This document shows positions 17,598 through 26,020 of a stretch of 64,000 bases of DNA, piece by piece (within the stretch, counting starts at the first letter, position 1; each line of letters begins with the position of its first letter). The notes under the pieces were generated by a model. It was not told the origin of the DNA and did no database searches. It saw only the letters and a list, made by a program, of their open reading frames with translations. The stretch is taken from the NCBI GenBank assembly GCA_963705525.1, contig CAVPJW010000004.1, positions 1,612,001 through 1,676,000 on the forward strand, written 5' to 3'. The DNA is from CAVPJW01 sp963705525 (GTDB lineage: Bacteria; Acidobacteriota; Vicinamibacteria; Vicinamibacterales; CAVPJW01). Both the position numbers and the translations under genes were made by a program.

Positions 17598-18505
17598 GCG
17601 ATCGGCTCCAGGTGTACAGGGATTTCGCCAGACCCTTTACGCTGGTGGCGCCGGCCCTGGGATTCGTGTCGGGCGCAGCCACCGCGATTGGCGCGGCGCC
17701 GCCCGAGCCGTGGTCCCTCGGGCTTCTCGTGCCGCCACTCATCGGGTCGCTCATGGCGGCCGTCCTCAACGCGGCGTCGAACGCGCTGAATCAGATCTAC
17801 GACCTCGAGATCGATCGCGTGAACAAGCCGAAGCGACCGCTTCCGAGCGGCCGGATGACGCTCCGCGAAGCCTGGGGCTTCACCTGGATCAATTACGCCA
17901 TCGCGCTCGTCCTCGCGTGGCTCGTGGCGCCGGTCGGCCGGCACGAGTGTTTCTGGATCGTGCTCCTCGCGCTCATCATCACGTTCATGTATTCGGCCCC
18001 GCCGTTCAGAACGAAGCGGCTTGGCATCTGGGCCAACCTGACGATTGCCATCCCGCGCGGAGTGCTGCTCAAGGTCGCCGGCTGGTCGGCTGTGAAGACC
18101 GTCTTCGGCGTCGAGCCGTGGTACATCGGCGCCATCTTCGGCCTTTTCCTTCTCGGCGCGTCAACGACGAAGGACTTCGCCGACATGGAAGGCGATCGAC
18201 GAGGCGGCTGCCGGACGCTGCCGATTCAGTTCGGCGTCAAGCGCGCGGCGTGGATGATCTCGCCTTCGTTCGTCGTGCCGTTCCTCATGATCCCCGTCGG
18301 CGCGTGGCTCGGCATTCTCACCGGCACTTTCTGGCTTCTCCAGGCCCTGGGCTGCCTGATGACAATCTACGGCATCTATGTCTGTTATCTAATGCTCAAG
18401 CGGCCCGAAGATCTGGCAGTCGAGGAAAACCACGTCTCCTGGGCCCACATGTATCGCATGATGTTCGTCGCCCAGATCGGCTTTGCCCTGGCCTATCTCC
18501 TGTAG
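17594..18505 (+). CDS. UbiA-family prenyltransferase
   Basis: Membrane enzyme of 303 residues with eight or nine hydrophobic helices that attaches a prenyl chain to an acceptor. Both Asp-rich motifs are present: NQIYDLEIDRVNKPKRPLPSG (first) and STTKDFADMEGDRRGG (second), binding the prenyl diphosphate through magnesium. The sequence style is nearer to chlorophyll-synthase/homogentisate-phytyltransferase and digeranylgeranylglyceryl-phosphate-synthase relatives than to MenA or UbiA proper, but the acceptor cannot be told. GTG start overlaps the fused kinase by 4 nt, implying stoichiometric expression and a shared pathway. Confidence 0.9.
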   Translation: MSDRLQVYRDFARPFTLVAPALGFVSGAATAIGAAPPEPWSLGLLVPPLIGSLMAAVLNAASNALNQIYDLEIDRVNKPKRPLPSGRMTLREAWGFTWINYAIALVLAWLVAPVGRHECFWIVLLALIITFMYSAPPFRTKRLGIWANLTIAIPRGVLLKVAGWSAVKTVFGVEPWYIGAIFGLFLLGASTTKDFADMEGDRRGGCRTLPIQFGVKRAAWMISPSFVVPFLMIPVGAWLGILTGTFWLLQALGCLMTIYGIYVCYLMLKRPEDLAVEENHVSWAHMYRMMFVAQIGFALAYLL

Positions 18506-18571
18506 TTCCTGTTCCGCTCCGAACGCGATTCCGCCGCACGCAAACCCCTTACTCATTCTGTCGCAACGAAC

Positions 18572-18600
18572 TTGACACCGCCCGTTCCGCCGACGATCAT
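18572..18600 (+). promoter_or_regulatory. Putative promoter of the radical SAM gene
   Basis: TTGACA at 18572-18577 and GATCAT at 18595-18600, spacer 17 nt. The predicted start near 18607 lies 20 nt before the ATG. The -10 matches at four of six bases. Confidence 0.45.
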
Positions 18601-18626
18601 AGGGCGAACAAAAGGCGTATGTATGT

Positions 18627-19661
18627 ATGCGGCCGGATGATTCTCTCCTCTTTCCTCTTGACGGCCGCAAGCCAACGACGCGGGTGATTGCCGCGCTCGT
18701 GAAGGAAGGGGGCGCCGCGGCTCTCCCGAGCGCCGATCACCGGGCGGACGATGCGACCTATCAGGAAGTGACGTGCCGCTCGGCTCTCAATCGCGTCGAG
18801 GGGATGCCGTTCAAGTGGACGCTCAATCCATATCGGGGGTGCACCCACGGGTGTCACTACTGCTTCGCCCGCCGGTACCACACACAGTTCGAGCTCGACA
18901 CCAACGACCAGTTCGCGTCGGTCATTCTGGTGAAGCGCAATTTCGTCGAGGTGCTGACGCGGGAGCTCGATCGGCCTGCCTGGAACCGCGAGCTCGTTGC
19001 CCTCGGCACCGCGACCGATCCGTACCAACCCATCGAGGGCCATTACCGGTTGACGCGCGGTTCACTCCTTGCGCTCTCGCGGAGCCGCACGCCGGTCGGG
19101 ATTGTGACGAAAGGCCCGATGGCGGTGCGCGATCGCGACGTGATGGTGGAGCTCGGCCGCCGGGCGAGATGCACCATTTCGTTCAGCGTGCCCACCATCG
19201 ACGAGGATGCGTGGCGGACCCTCGAGCCCGGGACGGCGCATCCACTTCAACGGCTGCGTGCCGTAAAGACCCTGGCAGAGGCGGGCGTTCACGCAGGCGT
19301 GCTGATAGCGCCAATCGTGCCCGCGTTCACCTCTCAGATCTCAAAGCTCGAGGACACGATGAAGGCCGTCGCGGACCACGGCGCACGTTTCGTCGGGGCC
19401 GTGCTCCTTCACCTGAAGGGCGGCACACGCGATCACTTCATGTCGTTTCTGGCGCGCGAGTTTCCGCATCTGGTCTCGCGGTACGACACGCTCTACGTCA
19501 CGGCATACGCAGCCAAGCCCTATGCGTCGCAGGTGCGGGCCGTCATGACGACGCTCAAGGCCAGGTATCCGCTGCAGGAGCGAGAGGATTCACCAGCCCG
19601 GGCGCGGTACGACGAGCAGGTGGTCGATCCGAACGCTGGCGAACAGGGGACGTTCTGGTGA
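18627..19661 (+). CDS. Radical SAM protein of the Rv2578c/PA0069 (SplB-like) family
   Basis: Protein of 344 residues. The cluster motif is CTHGCHYC (C-x3-C-x2-C), within NPYRGCTHGCHYCFAR, typical of the family related to spore photoproduct lyase. TDPYQPIEGHYRLTR and TKGPMAVRDRDVM continue the family pattern. The substrate is unknown; a role in DNA repair is sometimes suggested by analogy to SPL, but sporulation is not implied. ATG 18627 is preceded closely by other ATGs (18623). No functional link to the flanking htpX is evident. Confidence 0.85.
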   Translation: MRPDDSLLFPLDGRKPTTRVIAALVKEGGAAALPSADHRADDATYQEVTCRSALNRVEGMPFKWTLNPYRGCTHGCHYCFARRYHTQFELDTNDQFASVILVKRNFVEVLTRELDRPAWNRELVALGTATDPYQPIEGHYRLTRGSLLALSRSRTPVGIVTKGPMAVRDRDVMVELGRRARCTISFSVPTIDEDAWRTLEPGTAHPLQRLRAVKTLAEAGVHAGVLIAPIVPAFTSQISKLEDTMKAVADHGARFVGAVLLHLKGGTRDHFMSFLAREFPHLVSRYDTLYVTAYAAKPYASQVRAVMTTLKARYPLQEREDSPARARYDEQVVDPNAGEQGTFW

Positions 19662-19682
19662 ATCTGATGATCTGATTGGGGA

Positions 19683-20525
19683 TTACCGGTGCCGTTCGAG
19701 CAGGGCTTGAATGCGGGCCTCGGTCGGAGGATGCGTGCTGAACAGCGAAAAGAGACCCGCGGGCGAGAACGGCTTGATGATGAACATGTGCGCCGTCGCC
19801 GGATTGGCATCGAGCGGCAGCTGTTTCGACGCGCGATCGAGCTTCCGCAGCGCGTCGGCGAGTCCGTACGGATTGCCCGCGATGGCTGCGCCACCGGCGT
19901 CGGCATCGAACTCACGTGATCGGGAGATAGCCGCCTGGATGAGGCCCGCCGCCAGCGGCGCGAGCACCATCATGAGGATCATCCCCAGCGGATTTCCGCC
20001 GTTGCCATTGTCGTCGCGCCTGCCGCCGCCGAACATCGCCGCATACCCCGCCATGCGCGCGGCCATCATGATCGCGGCCGCCAGCGTGGCCGCGACCGAA
20101 CTGATCAGGATGTCACGATGCCGGACGTGGGCGAGTTCGTGCGCCAGCACGCCTTCCAGTTCGCGCTCATCCAGAAGACGCATGATCCCCTCTGTCGCCG
20201 CCACGGCCGCGTGCTGCGGATTCCTGCCGGTGGCGAATGCGTTTGGAGAGGCGTCTGGAATCACGTACACGCGCGGCATCGGCAGGTTCGCCTGACGAAC
20301 GAGGCGCGCCACAATCTGCGACAGCGGGTGATCGGACCCGACTTCCTTGGCGCGGTACATCCGGAGCACGATCCTGTCGGAAAACCAGTACGAGCCCAGG
20401 TTCATCAGGGCCGCGACAAAGAACATGAAGACGAGTCCCTGCGATCCACCAAAGGCCTCTCCGATGAGCAGCAGGACACCGCTCAGGAGGCCGAGCAGGA
20501 GCGCCGTCTTCAATGAATTACTCAT
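19683..20525 (-). CDS. htpX: Membrane zinc metalloprotease HtpX
   Basis: Inner-membrane M48 protease that degrades misfolded membrane proteins. It has 280 residues, two N-terminal membrane helices, the zinc motif HELAH near residue 128, two more hydrophobic segments, and the third ligand in [24 protein letters not shown] is a family signature. A TACGAT box ends 5 nt before the ATG with no Shine-Dalgarno, so it may be leaderless. It converges with the radical SAM gene (21-nt gap). Confidence 0.93.
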   Translation of the reverse strand: MSNSLKTALLLGLLSGVLLLIGEAFGGSQGLVFMFFVAALMNLGSYWFSDRIVLRMYRAKEVGSDHPLSQIVARLVRQANLPMPRVYVIPDASPNAFATGRNPQHAAVAATEGIMRLLDERELEGVLAHELAHVRHRDILISSVAATLAAAIMMAARMAGYAAMFGGGRRDDNGNGGNPLGMILMMVLAPLAAGLIQAAISRSREFDADAGGAAIAGNPYGLADALRKLDRASKQLPLDANPATAHMFIIKPFSPAGLFSLFSTHPPTEARIQALLERHR

Positions 20526-20530
20526 GGCGA

Positions 20531-20536
20531 ATCGTA
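20531..20536 (-). promoter_or_regulatory. -10 box (TACGAT) 5 nt before htpX
   Basis: The box ends 5 nt before the htpX ATG on the minus strand, implying a transcript start at or beside the start codon. Confidence 0.35.
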
Positions 20537-20549
20537 GCCTTCCTTTTGC

Positions 20550-21698
20550 CTACAACTTCATGTTATCCGCGCCGACGCGCAGGATCAACCCGGCGACGAG
20601 CGCAGCGCGCCACGGCACCGCGTCGATGACGATGTGTTCGTGAAGCGCGTGCGCGCCTTCGCCGATGGCGCCGAGCCCATCTAAAGTCGGAACCCCCAGC
20701 GCCGCGGTGAAATTCCCGTCGGAGCCGCCGCCAGTGCCGCCCTCTGCCAGCTCGTGCCCGATCTGGGCGGCGACATCGCGAGCCGTTTCGTACAGCCGCG
20801 CAACTGTGGGCGTGCGCTCGAGAGGCGGACGGTCGATCCCGCCGCTGATCTCCAGGCGTGTTCCGGCAAGGGCGGGCCGAAGCGCGTTGATCGCGTCGCC
20901 GATGCGCGCGGCGTCGGCGAGCGTGGGCACGCGCACGTCGATCTCTGCCGACGCTTCCTCGGCCACGACGTTGGGCCGCGATCCGCCCTTCGCGAGGCCG
21001 ACGTTCACCGAGATGCCCCGCTCGAGATCCTGCAGCGCTTCGAGCGTCAGAATCTGGCGCGCGAGCTCGTGAATCGCACTCGCGCCCTTCTCGGGTTCGA
21101 TGCCCGCGTGGGCAGAGATGCCTTTGACCACGAGGTGAAACTCGCCGCAGCCCTTGCGCCGCGTCTTGACCGCTCCGCCAGGCAGCGAGGGCTCGAGCAC
21201 AAACACCGCCTTGCTGCGGCGGGCCTCCTCTTCGATGATCTGCCGCGAGCTCTGACTCCCGGTTTCCTCGTCGGTCGTCAAGAGCGCCACGACGCGCGAC
21301 TCGAGCGGCGCCCTGGAATCGAGAAGCGCGCGAATGGCAAGGAGCGCGATACCGATGCCCGCCTTCATATCGAAGACTCCGGGCCCGTAGAGGCACCCAT
21401 CGCGCCGGACGATCGGCATGCGGTTGACCTGACCGACGGGCCAGACGGTGTCGAAATGGCCGAGGATCAGGACCTGCGACCCACCAGTGCCGATCTCGGC
21501 ACGCAGGTGATCGCCACCCGTCGCTCGCCGCAGCCGCTCGACGCGCGCGCCGACCTGTTCGAAGAGGCGTGTCACCTCGACGCCGCACCGATCAACGGCG
21601 GCTTTGTCGTGGCTGGGCGACTCGATGCGCGCCAGCGATTCAATAGCCTCGAGCGCCCAGTCCTTTCGTTCCTCACAACACCCGAGAAGAGACTTCAT
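20550..21698 (-). CDS. M20 family zinc peptidase (carboxypeptidase G2-like)
   Basis: Protein of 382 residues related to glutamate carboxypeptidase and ArgE/DapE. Metal-binding and catalytic features: LILGHFDTVWPVGQ (His and Asp), GPGVFDMKAGIG (bridging Asp), TTDEETGS (general base Glu and next Glu), and a C-terminal His in GEGAHALHEH. The dimerisation domain lies between. No signal peptide, so probably cytoplasmic. It likely releases C-terminal glutamate or another amino acid from a small peptide or folate-type substrate; which one is not visible. It precedes htpX in the same direction with a 24-nt gap. Confidence 0.88.
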   Translation of the reverse strand: MKSLLGCCEERKDWALEAIESLARIESPSHDKAAVDRCGVEVTRLFEQVGARVERLRRATGGDHLRAEIGTGGSQVLILGHFDTVWPVGQVNRMPIVRRDGCLYGPGVFDMKAGIGIALLAIRALLDSRAPLESRVVALLTTDEETGSQSSRQIIEEEARRSKAVFVLEPSLPGGAVKTRRKGCGEFHLVVKGISAHAGIEPEKGASAIHELARQILTLEALQDLERGISVNVGLAKGGSRPNVVAEEASAEIDVRVPTLADAARIGDAINALRPALAGTRLEISGGIDRPPLERTPTVARLYETARDVAAQIGHELAEGGTGGGSDGNFTAALGVPTLDGLGAIGEGAHALHEHIVIDAVPWRAALVAGLILRVGADNMKL

Positions 21699-21772
21699 GA
21701 GTCGCTCCGCCCTCGACGGTCAGGGCCGCTTGGTTTGCACCAGGCCCGTCCATCAGTCTCGACAATGAGACT

Positions 21773-21778
21773 TATAAT
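21773..21778 (+). promoter_or_regulatory. Perfect -10 box (TATAAT) 6 nt before a start codon
   Basis: TATAAT ends 6 nt before ATG 21785, placing the transcript start on the start codon. No -35 and no ribosome site are visible. It is the clearest leaderless candidate in the window. Confidence 0.55.
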
Positions 21779-21784
21779 GGTGAC

Positions 21785-22309
21785 ATGTTCCGCACCGTCT
21801 GTCTCGTCGTGTGCGTGACAGCTCTCGACGCGCTCGCGTCCGGGGAGGCGTTCACCGCACAGCAGGCCGCAACGACGGCGCGCCCGATCGCGCAGACCAC
21901 CGCGACGGCGGCTCCTCTGAAGCCAGCCGCGGCCGCCGAGGAAGCGCCGACCGAGGCCACTCTCGGCCTGCCGATCTATCCAGGTGCGCAGTACGTCGCG
22001 ACGTATGAGGCCGGCAGGGGCCAGCGCTACATCCTCTTCGGATCGACGAACAGCTTCGCCCAGCTCGTCGCTTATTACCGAACCGCTCTCAAGCAAAAGG
22101 GCGAGCTGATCTTCGACGCACCCGCGACGCACATGTTCGAGATTGGGAAGTTCAGAGAAGACTCGATGGCGTTTCCGCCCGGCGTGACGATCAAGGACTA
22201 CACGTGGGGGGGATCCGAGGGCTACCTGAACCCGCGAGCGGGCGCTCAGCCCGCGCGATTTCCGACGGTCATTCAATTCGTGCCGGTCAATCCCGCCGAC
22301 CTGCGCTGA
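21785..22309 (+). CDS. Secreted hypothetical protein
   Basis: Protein of 174 residues with an N-terminal signal peptide (MFRTVCLVVCVTALDALASG), an Ala/Thr/Pro-rich linker to about residue 60, then a compact domain beginning LGLPIYPGAQYVATYEAGRG with YYRTALKQKGELIF. I do not recognise the domain; similar short domains often follow a Pro-Gly-Ala pattern in secreted acidobacterial proteins. Start decided by the TATAAT box 6 nt upstream. Its last 23 nt overlap the tail of the opposite-strand gene. Confidence 0.7.
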   Translation: MFRTVCLVVCVTALDALASGEAFTAQQAATTARPIAQTTATAAPLKPAAAAEEAPTEATLGLPIYPGAQYVATYEAGRGQRYILFGSTNSFAQLVAYYRTALKQKGELIFDAPATHMFEIGKFREDSMAFPPGVTIKDYTWGGSEGYLNPRAGAQPARFPTVIQFVPVNPADLR

Positions 22310-22928
22310 CTCTCAGGCCTTTGCGATCCTTCCGCGGCACGACGAATTTCTCGGCCGTGTGCGTCTCCGAAAATCTCACGACCTTGACATCCACCAGACC
22401 TGCGCGTTTGCCAGCCGCCATCACGGCGGCCTCCGTAATTTCCTGACGCCCCTTCGGCCGCACGACCCAGATCGCGCCATCCGGTGTGATCAGCGAGCGC
22501 AGCGACGTCAGCGCCGACAGTTGACGGTTCGAGGTCGCGCCGAAGAACACGGCGTCATTCCCGCGCTGACGCCGACCACGACTCACGTGCCGTGTGACCG
22601 CCTGCACTTCGGAAAGGAACGCATCATCGTCCAGATCGATGATCGACACGCGGGAGGACGATGTGATCCCGAGCTTTTCAATGCGGCTCCTGGGCGAGCG
22701 AATCCGAGCGGCCCAGTTCTCGGCTCGCGGCCCGAGAACAAACGAGGCCGTCTCGTCGCCAAATCGCACCTGAAGTGTTCCGTTGCGCGCCTCGATAGAG
22801 GTGATCTCCCGAAGCGCGATCGCCAGCCTGAACTCGCCCCTGAAGATCAGGCTGTCCGTTTCGAGAAGAAGTCTCCCGACTGACTGGCGCTTGCCCACGA
22901 GCGCCTGGCACGCACCCTCGAGTCCCAT
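22287..22928 (-). CDS. DUF3052-like conserved hypothetical protein
   Basis: Protein of 213 residues, cytoplasmic by sequence. The C-terminal half resembles the DUF3052 type: VFFGATSNRQLSALTSLRS, PDGAIWVVRPKGRQEITE and VDVKVVRFSETHTAEKFVVP. The N-terminal half (RLLLETDSLIFRGEFRLAI) is a small beta-rich domain. No catalytic residues are recognised. It overlaps the secreted protein's gene tail-to-tail by 23 nt and follows the rlmI-like gene at 27 nt in the same direction, so it probably shares that transcript. Confidence 0.65.
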   Translation of the reverse strand: MGLEGACQALVGKRQSVGRLLLETDSLIFRGEFRLAIALREITSIEARNGTLQVRFGDETASFVLGPRAENWAARIRSPRSRIEKLGITSSSRVSIIDLDDDAFLSEVQAVTRHVSRGRRQRGNDAVFFGATSNRQLSALTSLRSLITPDGAIWVVRPKGRQEITEAAVMAAGKRAGLVDVKVVRFSETHTAEKFVVPRKDRKGLRVSAGRRD

Positions 22929-22955
22929 CGGCTGCTCCCGCGGCCTCGGCGGCCG

Positions 22956-24116
22956 TCAGCGAATCCTTCGGAGAATCAGGCATTTCAAGTAGTAGGTTTC
23001 AGGGACGCCGAGCAGCACGGGGTGATCTCTCGCCTGCATCCGCTTCTCCACCACGACAACCCCGACGCCCGCATCGACGGATGCCTCGTGAACGATCGAC
23101 GCGAACGTCCCCTCGTCCACGTTGAAGGAGCAGCTGCAGGTGATGAGGAATCCCCCGATCGGCAAGAGCCGCATGGCGCGGAGGTTGATCTCCTTGTACC
23201 CGGCGAGGGCCCGCGGGACGGACGCCTTGTTGCGGGCGAACCCCGGCGGATCGAGCACAATCGTCTCGTATCGCGCACCGGCTCTCTCGAGCTCGCGCAA
23301 CTGGTCGAAGACGTTGGCCGCACGTGTGGCAATGGTGATCCCGTTCCGCGCGGCATTCCGCACCAGGTGCTGAAGGGCTTCCTCTGAGCTGTCCACCGCC
23401 AGCACCGATTCGCATTTCGATGCCAACTGCAGCGAAAAACCGCCTTCGTAGCTGAAGCAGTCGAGCAGGCGACCGCGTGCGTACTCGGCGGCCGCCCGTC
23501 GATTCTCCCGCTGGTCCAGAAAGAGTCCCGTCTTCTGTCCCTTCCACGGATCCACTTCAATCTGGATGCCGCCGTCCTCGACCATGATGGATTCGGGTAC
23601 GTCGCCGTGCAGAACGTCCACGCGCCGCTCGAGACCTTCCAGCAGACGGATGCGCGAGTCGTTCCTGGCCAGCACGCCGCGCGGCTTGAGTGCCGTGACG
23701 AGGTGGCCGGTGATCGTGGGCGTCAGGCGCTCGATGCCCTGCGAGAGCGCCTGGAGCACCAGATAGTCTCCGTATCGGTCCACGATCAGTGAGGGCAGAC
23801 GGTCGGCCTCACCGTGCACCAGACGGTACGCGGTCGCGTCGATTCGAAGGCCGATCCGGAATCGAATGGCCTCGTCGAGCAGGCGTCCGACAAAGGCCCC
23901 ATCCGCCGCGTCGTCATCCGAGCCCAGCATCCTGAGCGCGATCTGCGAGCGGTCGCTGAACAGCGCCCATCCCACCTTCTTCCCGCGAGGGCCGAGCACG
24001 CGCACGACATCACCGGCGGCTGCACGGACGTCGCGCACATCGCCGCGATAGATCCAGGGGTGGCCTTGCTGCCATCGCTCTTCGCCGCGGGCGGTGACGA
24101 TGGCGGTGGGAATCAT
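22956..24116 (-). CDS. rlmI: Class I SAM-dependent rRNA methyltransferase, RlmI family
   Basis: Expected to methylate a cytosine C5 of 23S rRNA. N-terminal PUA domain (VTARGEERWQQGHPWIYRGDV), the EEHUD-like middle domain, and the Rossmann methyltransferase with KTGLFLDQRENR, LDCFSYEGGFSLQLA, and the catalytic-type LDPPGFARNK. I chose ATG 24116 (MIPTAIV), giving 386 residues. The frame is open up to 24218, but that part is a translation of the TTCTTGG repeat and has no family similarity. Confidence 0.85.
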   Translation of the reverse strand: MIPTAIVTARGEERWQQGHPWIYRGDVRDVRAAAGDVVRVLGPRGKKVGWALFSDRSQIALRMLGSDDDAADGAFVGRLLDEAIRFRIGLRIDATAYRLVHGEADRLPSLIVDRYGDYLVLQALSQGIERLTPTITGHLVTALKPRGVLARNDSRIRLLEGLERRVDVLHGDVPESIMVEDGGIQIEVDPWKGQKTGLFLDQRENRRAAAEYARGRLLDCFSYEGGFSLQLASKCESVLAVDSSEEALQHLVRNAARNGITIATRAANVFDQLRELERAGARYETIVLDPPGFARNKASVPRALAGYKEINLRAMRLLPIGGFLITCSCSFNVDEGTFASIVHEASVDAGVGVVVVEKRMQARDHPVLLGVPETYYLKCLILRRIR

Positions 24117-24120
24117 GAGA

Positions 24121-24194
24121 ATCTGTAGTTCTTGGTTCTTCGTTCTTGGTTCTTCATTGCTGGTTCTTAAGGCCTGGTTCTTAGCGCTTAGAAC
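24121..24194. repeat. TTCTTGG/CCAAGAA repeat cluster, copy A
   Basis: Five or six near-copies of GGTTCTT spaced by a few bases, ending in GTTCTTAGCGCTTAGAAC (24177-24194), a near-perfect palindrome. The motif GTTCTTAGyGCTTAGA recurs at copy B (45438). It lies in the divergent gap between rlmI and rpiB. Composition is AT-richer than the surroundings. Confidence 0.6.
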
Positions 24195-24237
24195 TGGGCT
24201 GCGCGTAGTCGAGCGCATCGATGGGCAGTGTAACGTC

Positions 24238-24246
24238 TGCTATATT
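24238..24246 (+). promoter_or_regulatory. Extended -10 (TGcTATATT) 8 nt before rpiB
   Basis: The box ends 8 nt before the rpiB ATG at 24255, suggesting a leaderless or nearly leaderless mRNA. There is no ribosome site. Confidence 0.45.
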
Positions 24247-24254
24247 ATGCCCTT

Positions 24255-24719
24255 ATGCGCGTCGCGCTCGGCGCCGATCACGCAGGCTACAAGCTCAAGG
24301 AACGGGTGAAACAGCTGCTCACCGAACGCCACGTTCCTTTCGAGGACTTCGGCACGTCTTCCGAAGACTCCGTTGACTATCCGGATTTCGCCGTTGACGT
24401 CGCGCGACGAGTCGCATCGGGCGAGTTCTCCCAGGGAATTCTGGTGTGTGGGACCGGCATCGGCATGGCCATCGCGGCGAACAAGGTGCCGGGAATCCGC
24501 GCGGCGCCGGTGGTCGACCTCGATTCGACGCGGCTCAGCCGCGAACACAACAACGCCAACATCCTCGCGATCGGCGCGAGGGTGACGCCACCGGATCTCG
24601 CGCTCGAGATCGTCGGGACGTTCCTCGATACGCCGTTCGAGGGCGGGCGGCACCAGCGGCGCCTCGACAAGATCACGGCAGTCGAGGCGGCCTGCGGAGC
24701 GAGCGCTCGAAAAGAGTGA
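24255..24719 (+). CDS. rpiB: Ribose-5-phosphate isomerase B
   Basis: Interconverts ribose-5-phosphate and ribulose-5-phosphate in the pentose phosphate pathway. It has 154 residues. Family features: [13 protein letters not shown] at the N-terminus, SVDYPDFA, the active-site [17 protein letters not shown], and the phosphate-binding [15 protein letters not shown]. It is followed 14 nt later by glyA, a common pairing. Confidence 0.95.
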   Translation: MRVALGADHAGYKLKERVKQLLTERHVPFEDFGTSSEDSVDYPDFAVDVARRVASGEFSQGILVCGTGIGMAIAANKVPGIRAAPVVDLDSTRLSREHNNANILAIGARVTPPDLALEIVGTFLDTPFEGGRHQRRLDKITAVEAACGASARKE

Positions 24720-24733
24720 GAGGATCGTTGCCC

Positions 24734-26020
24734 ATGTCTCCTGATACCGATCTGATTCGGACTCTGATGCAGCGCTCGCTGGCGGAAGTGGATCCGGAGA
24801 TTGCGAAAGTGATCGCGGATGAAACGCGACGCCAGTCGCTGGGCCTCGAGCTCATCGCGTCGGAGAACTTCGTCAGCTCCGCCGTCCTCGAAGCGGTCGG
24901 GTCGATCCTGACCAACAAGTATGCGGAAGGTTACCCGGGGAAGCGGTACTACGGCGGCTGTGAATTCGTTGACGTGGCGGAATCTCTGGCTATCGCGCGC
25001 GCCAAGGCCCTTTTCGGTGCCGAGCACGCGAACGTTCAACCGCACTCCGGGGCGCAGGCCAACATGGCCGCGTACTTCTCGCTCGTGAAACCCGGGGACA
25101 CGGTGCTCGGCCTGAATCTCGCCCACGGCGGCCACTTGACGCACGGCCACCCGCTGAATTTCTCCGGACGCCTCTATCACATCGTGCCCTACAACGTTCG
25201 TCGCGAGGACGAACGCATCGACTACGACGAGCTCGGCCGGCTCGCCGACGAGCACAAGCCGAAGATGATCATGGTGGGTGCGAGCGCATATTCACGGATC
25301 ATTGAATTCGCACGCATCCGCGAAGTCGCCACACGCGTTGGCGCCACCGTCGTGACCGACATGGCGCACATTGCCGGTCTCGTGGCAGCCGGGGTCCATC
25401 CGAGCCCCATCCCGCATTCGGACTTCGTCACGACGACGACGCACAAGACGCTCCGCGGCCCGAGAGCGGGTCTCGTGCTGTGCCGACAGACCTATGCGAA
25501 AGAGCTCGACAAGATCGTCTTCCCTGGCGTCCAGGGCGGCCCCTTGATGCACGTCATCGCGGCCAAGGCCGTGTGTCTGAAGGAAGCGGCTGAACCGGCG
25601 TTCGCTGATTACCAACGTCAGGTCGTGGCCAACGCGCAGCGCCTCTCTGCGGTTCTCCGTGACGGCGGATACCGCCTCGTCAGCGGAGGCACCGACAACC
25701 ACCTCATGCTGGTCGACGTGTTCACCCGCGGGCTGACCGGCAAGGCGGCCGAAGCCACGCTCGACAAGGCCGGCATCACGGTCAACAAGAACGCCATCCC
25801 ATTCGATCAGAATCCACCGATGGTGGCGAGCGGTATCAGGATCGGCACGCCCGCCGTCACCACGCGCGGACTCCGTGAAGCGGAGATGGACATCGTCGGC
25901 GATCTGATCATGCGCGCGCTTCGGGCCCCTGACGACGATCGGGCGCTCGCGACCGTAAGATCCGAGGTCGAGAAGTTGTGCCGGAAGTTCCCCCTGTACC
26001 CCGAGCGCCAACTCTCCTAG
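24734..26020 (+). CDS. glyA: Serine hydroxymethyltransferase
   Basis: PLP enzyme converting serine and tetrahydrofolate to glycine and methylene-THF. Length 428 residues. [31 protein letters not shown] and the PLP-lysine motif [13 protein letters not shown] are all intact. AGGATCG lies upstream of ATG 24734. The last 43 nt overlap the GTG of the following helicase gene in another frame. Confidence 0.97.
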   Translation: MSPDTDLIRTLMQRSLAEVDPEIAKVIADETRRQSLGLELIASENFVSSAVLEAVGSILTNKYAEGYPGKRYYGGCEFVDVAESLAIARAKALFGAEHANVQPHSGAQANMAAYFSLVKPGDTVLGLNLAHGGHLTHGHPLNFSGRLYHIVPYNVRREDERIDYDELGRLADEHKPKMIMVGASAYSRIIEFARIREVATRVGATVVTDMAHIAGLVAAGVHPSPIPHSDFVTTTTHKTLRGPRAGLVLCRQTYAKELDKIVFPGVQGGPLMHVIAAKAVCLKEAAEPAFADYQRQVVANAQRLSAVLRDGGYRLVSGGTDNHLMLVDVFTRGLTGKAAEATLDKAGITVNKNAIPFDQNPPMVASGIRIGTPAVTTRGLREAEMDIVGDLIMRALRAPDDDRALATVRSEVEKLCRKFPLYPERQLS

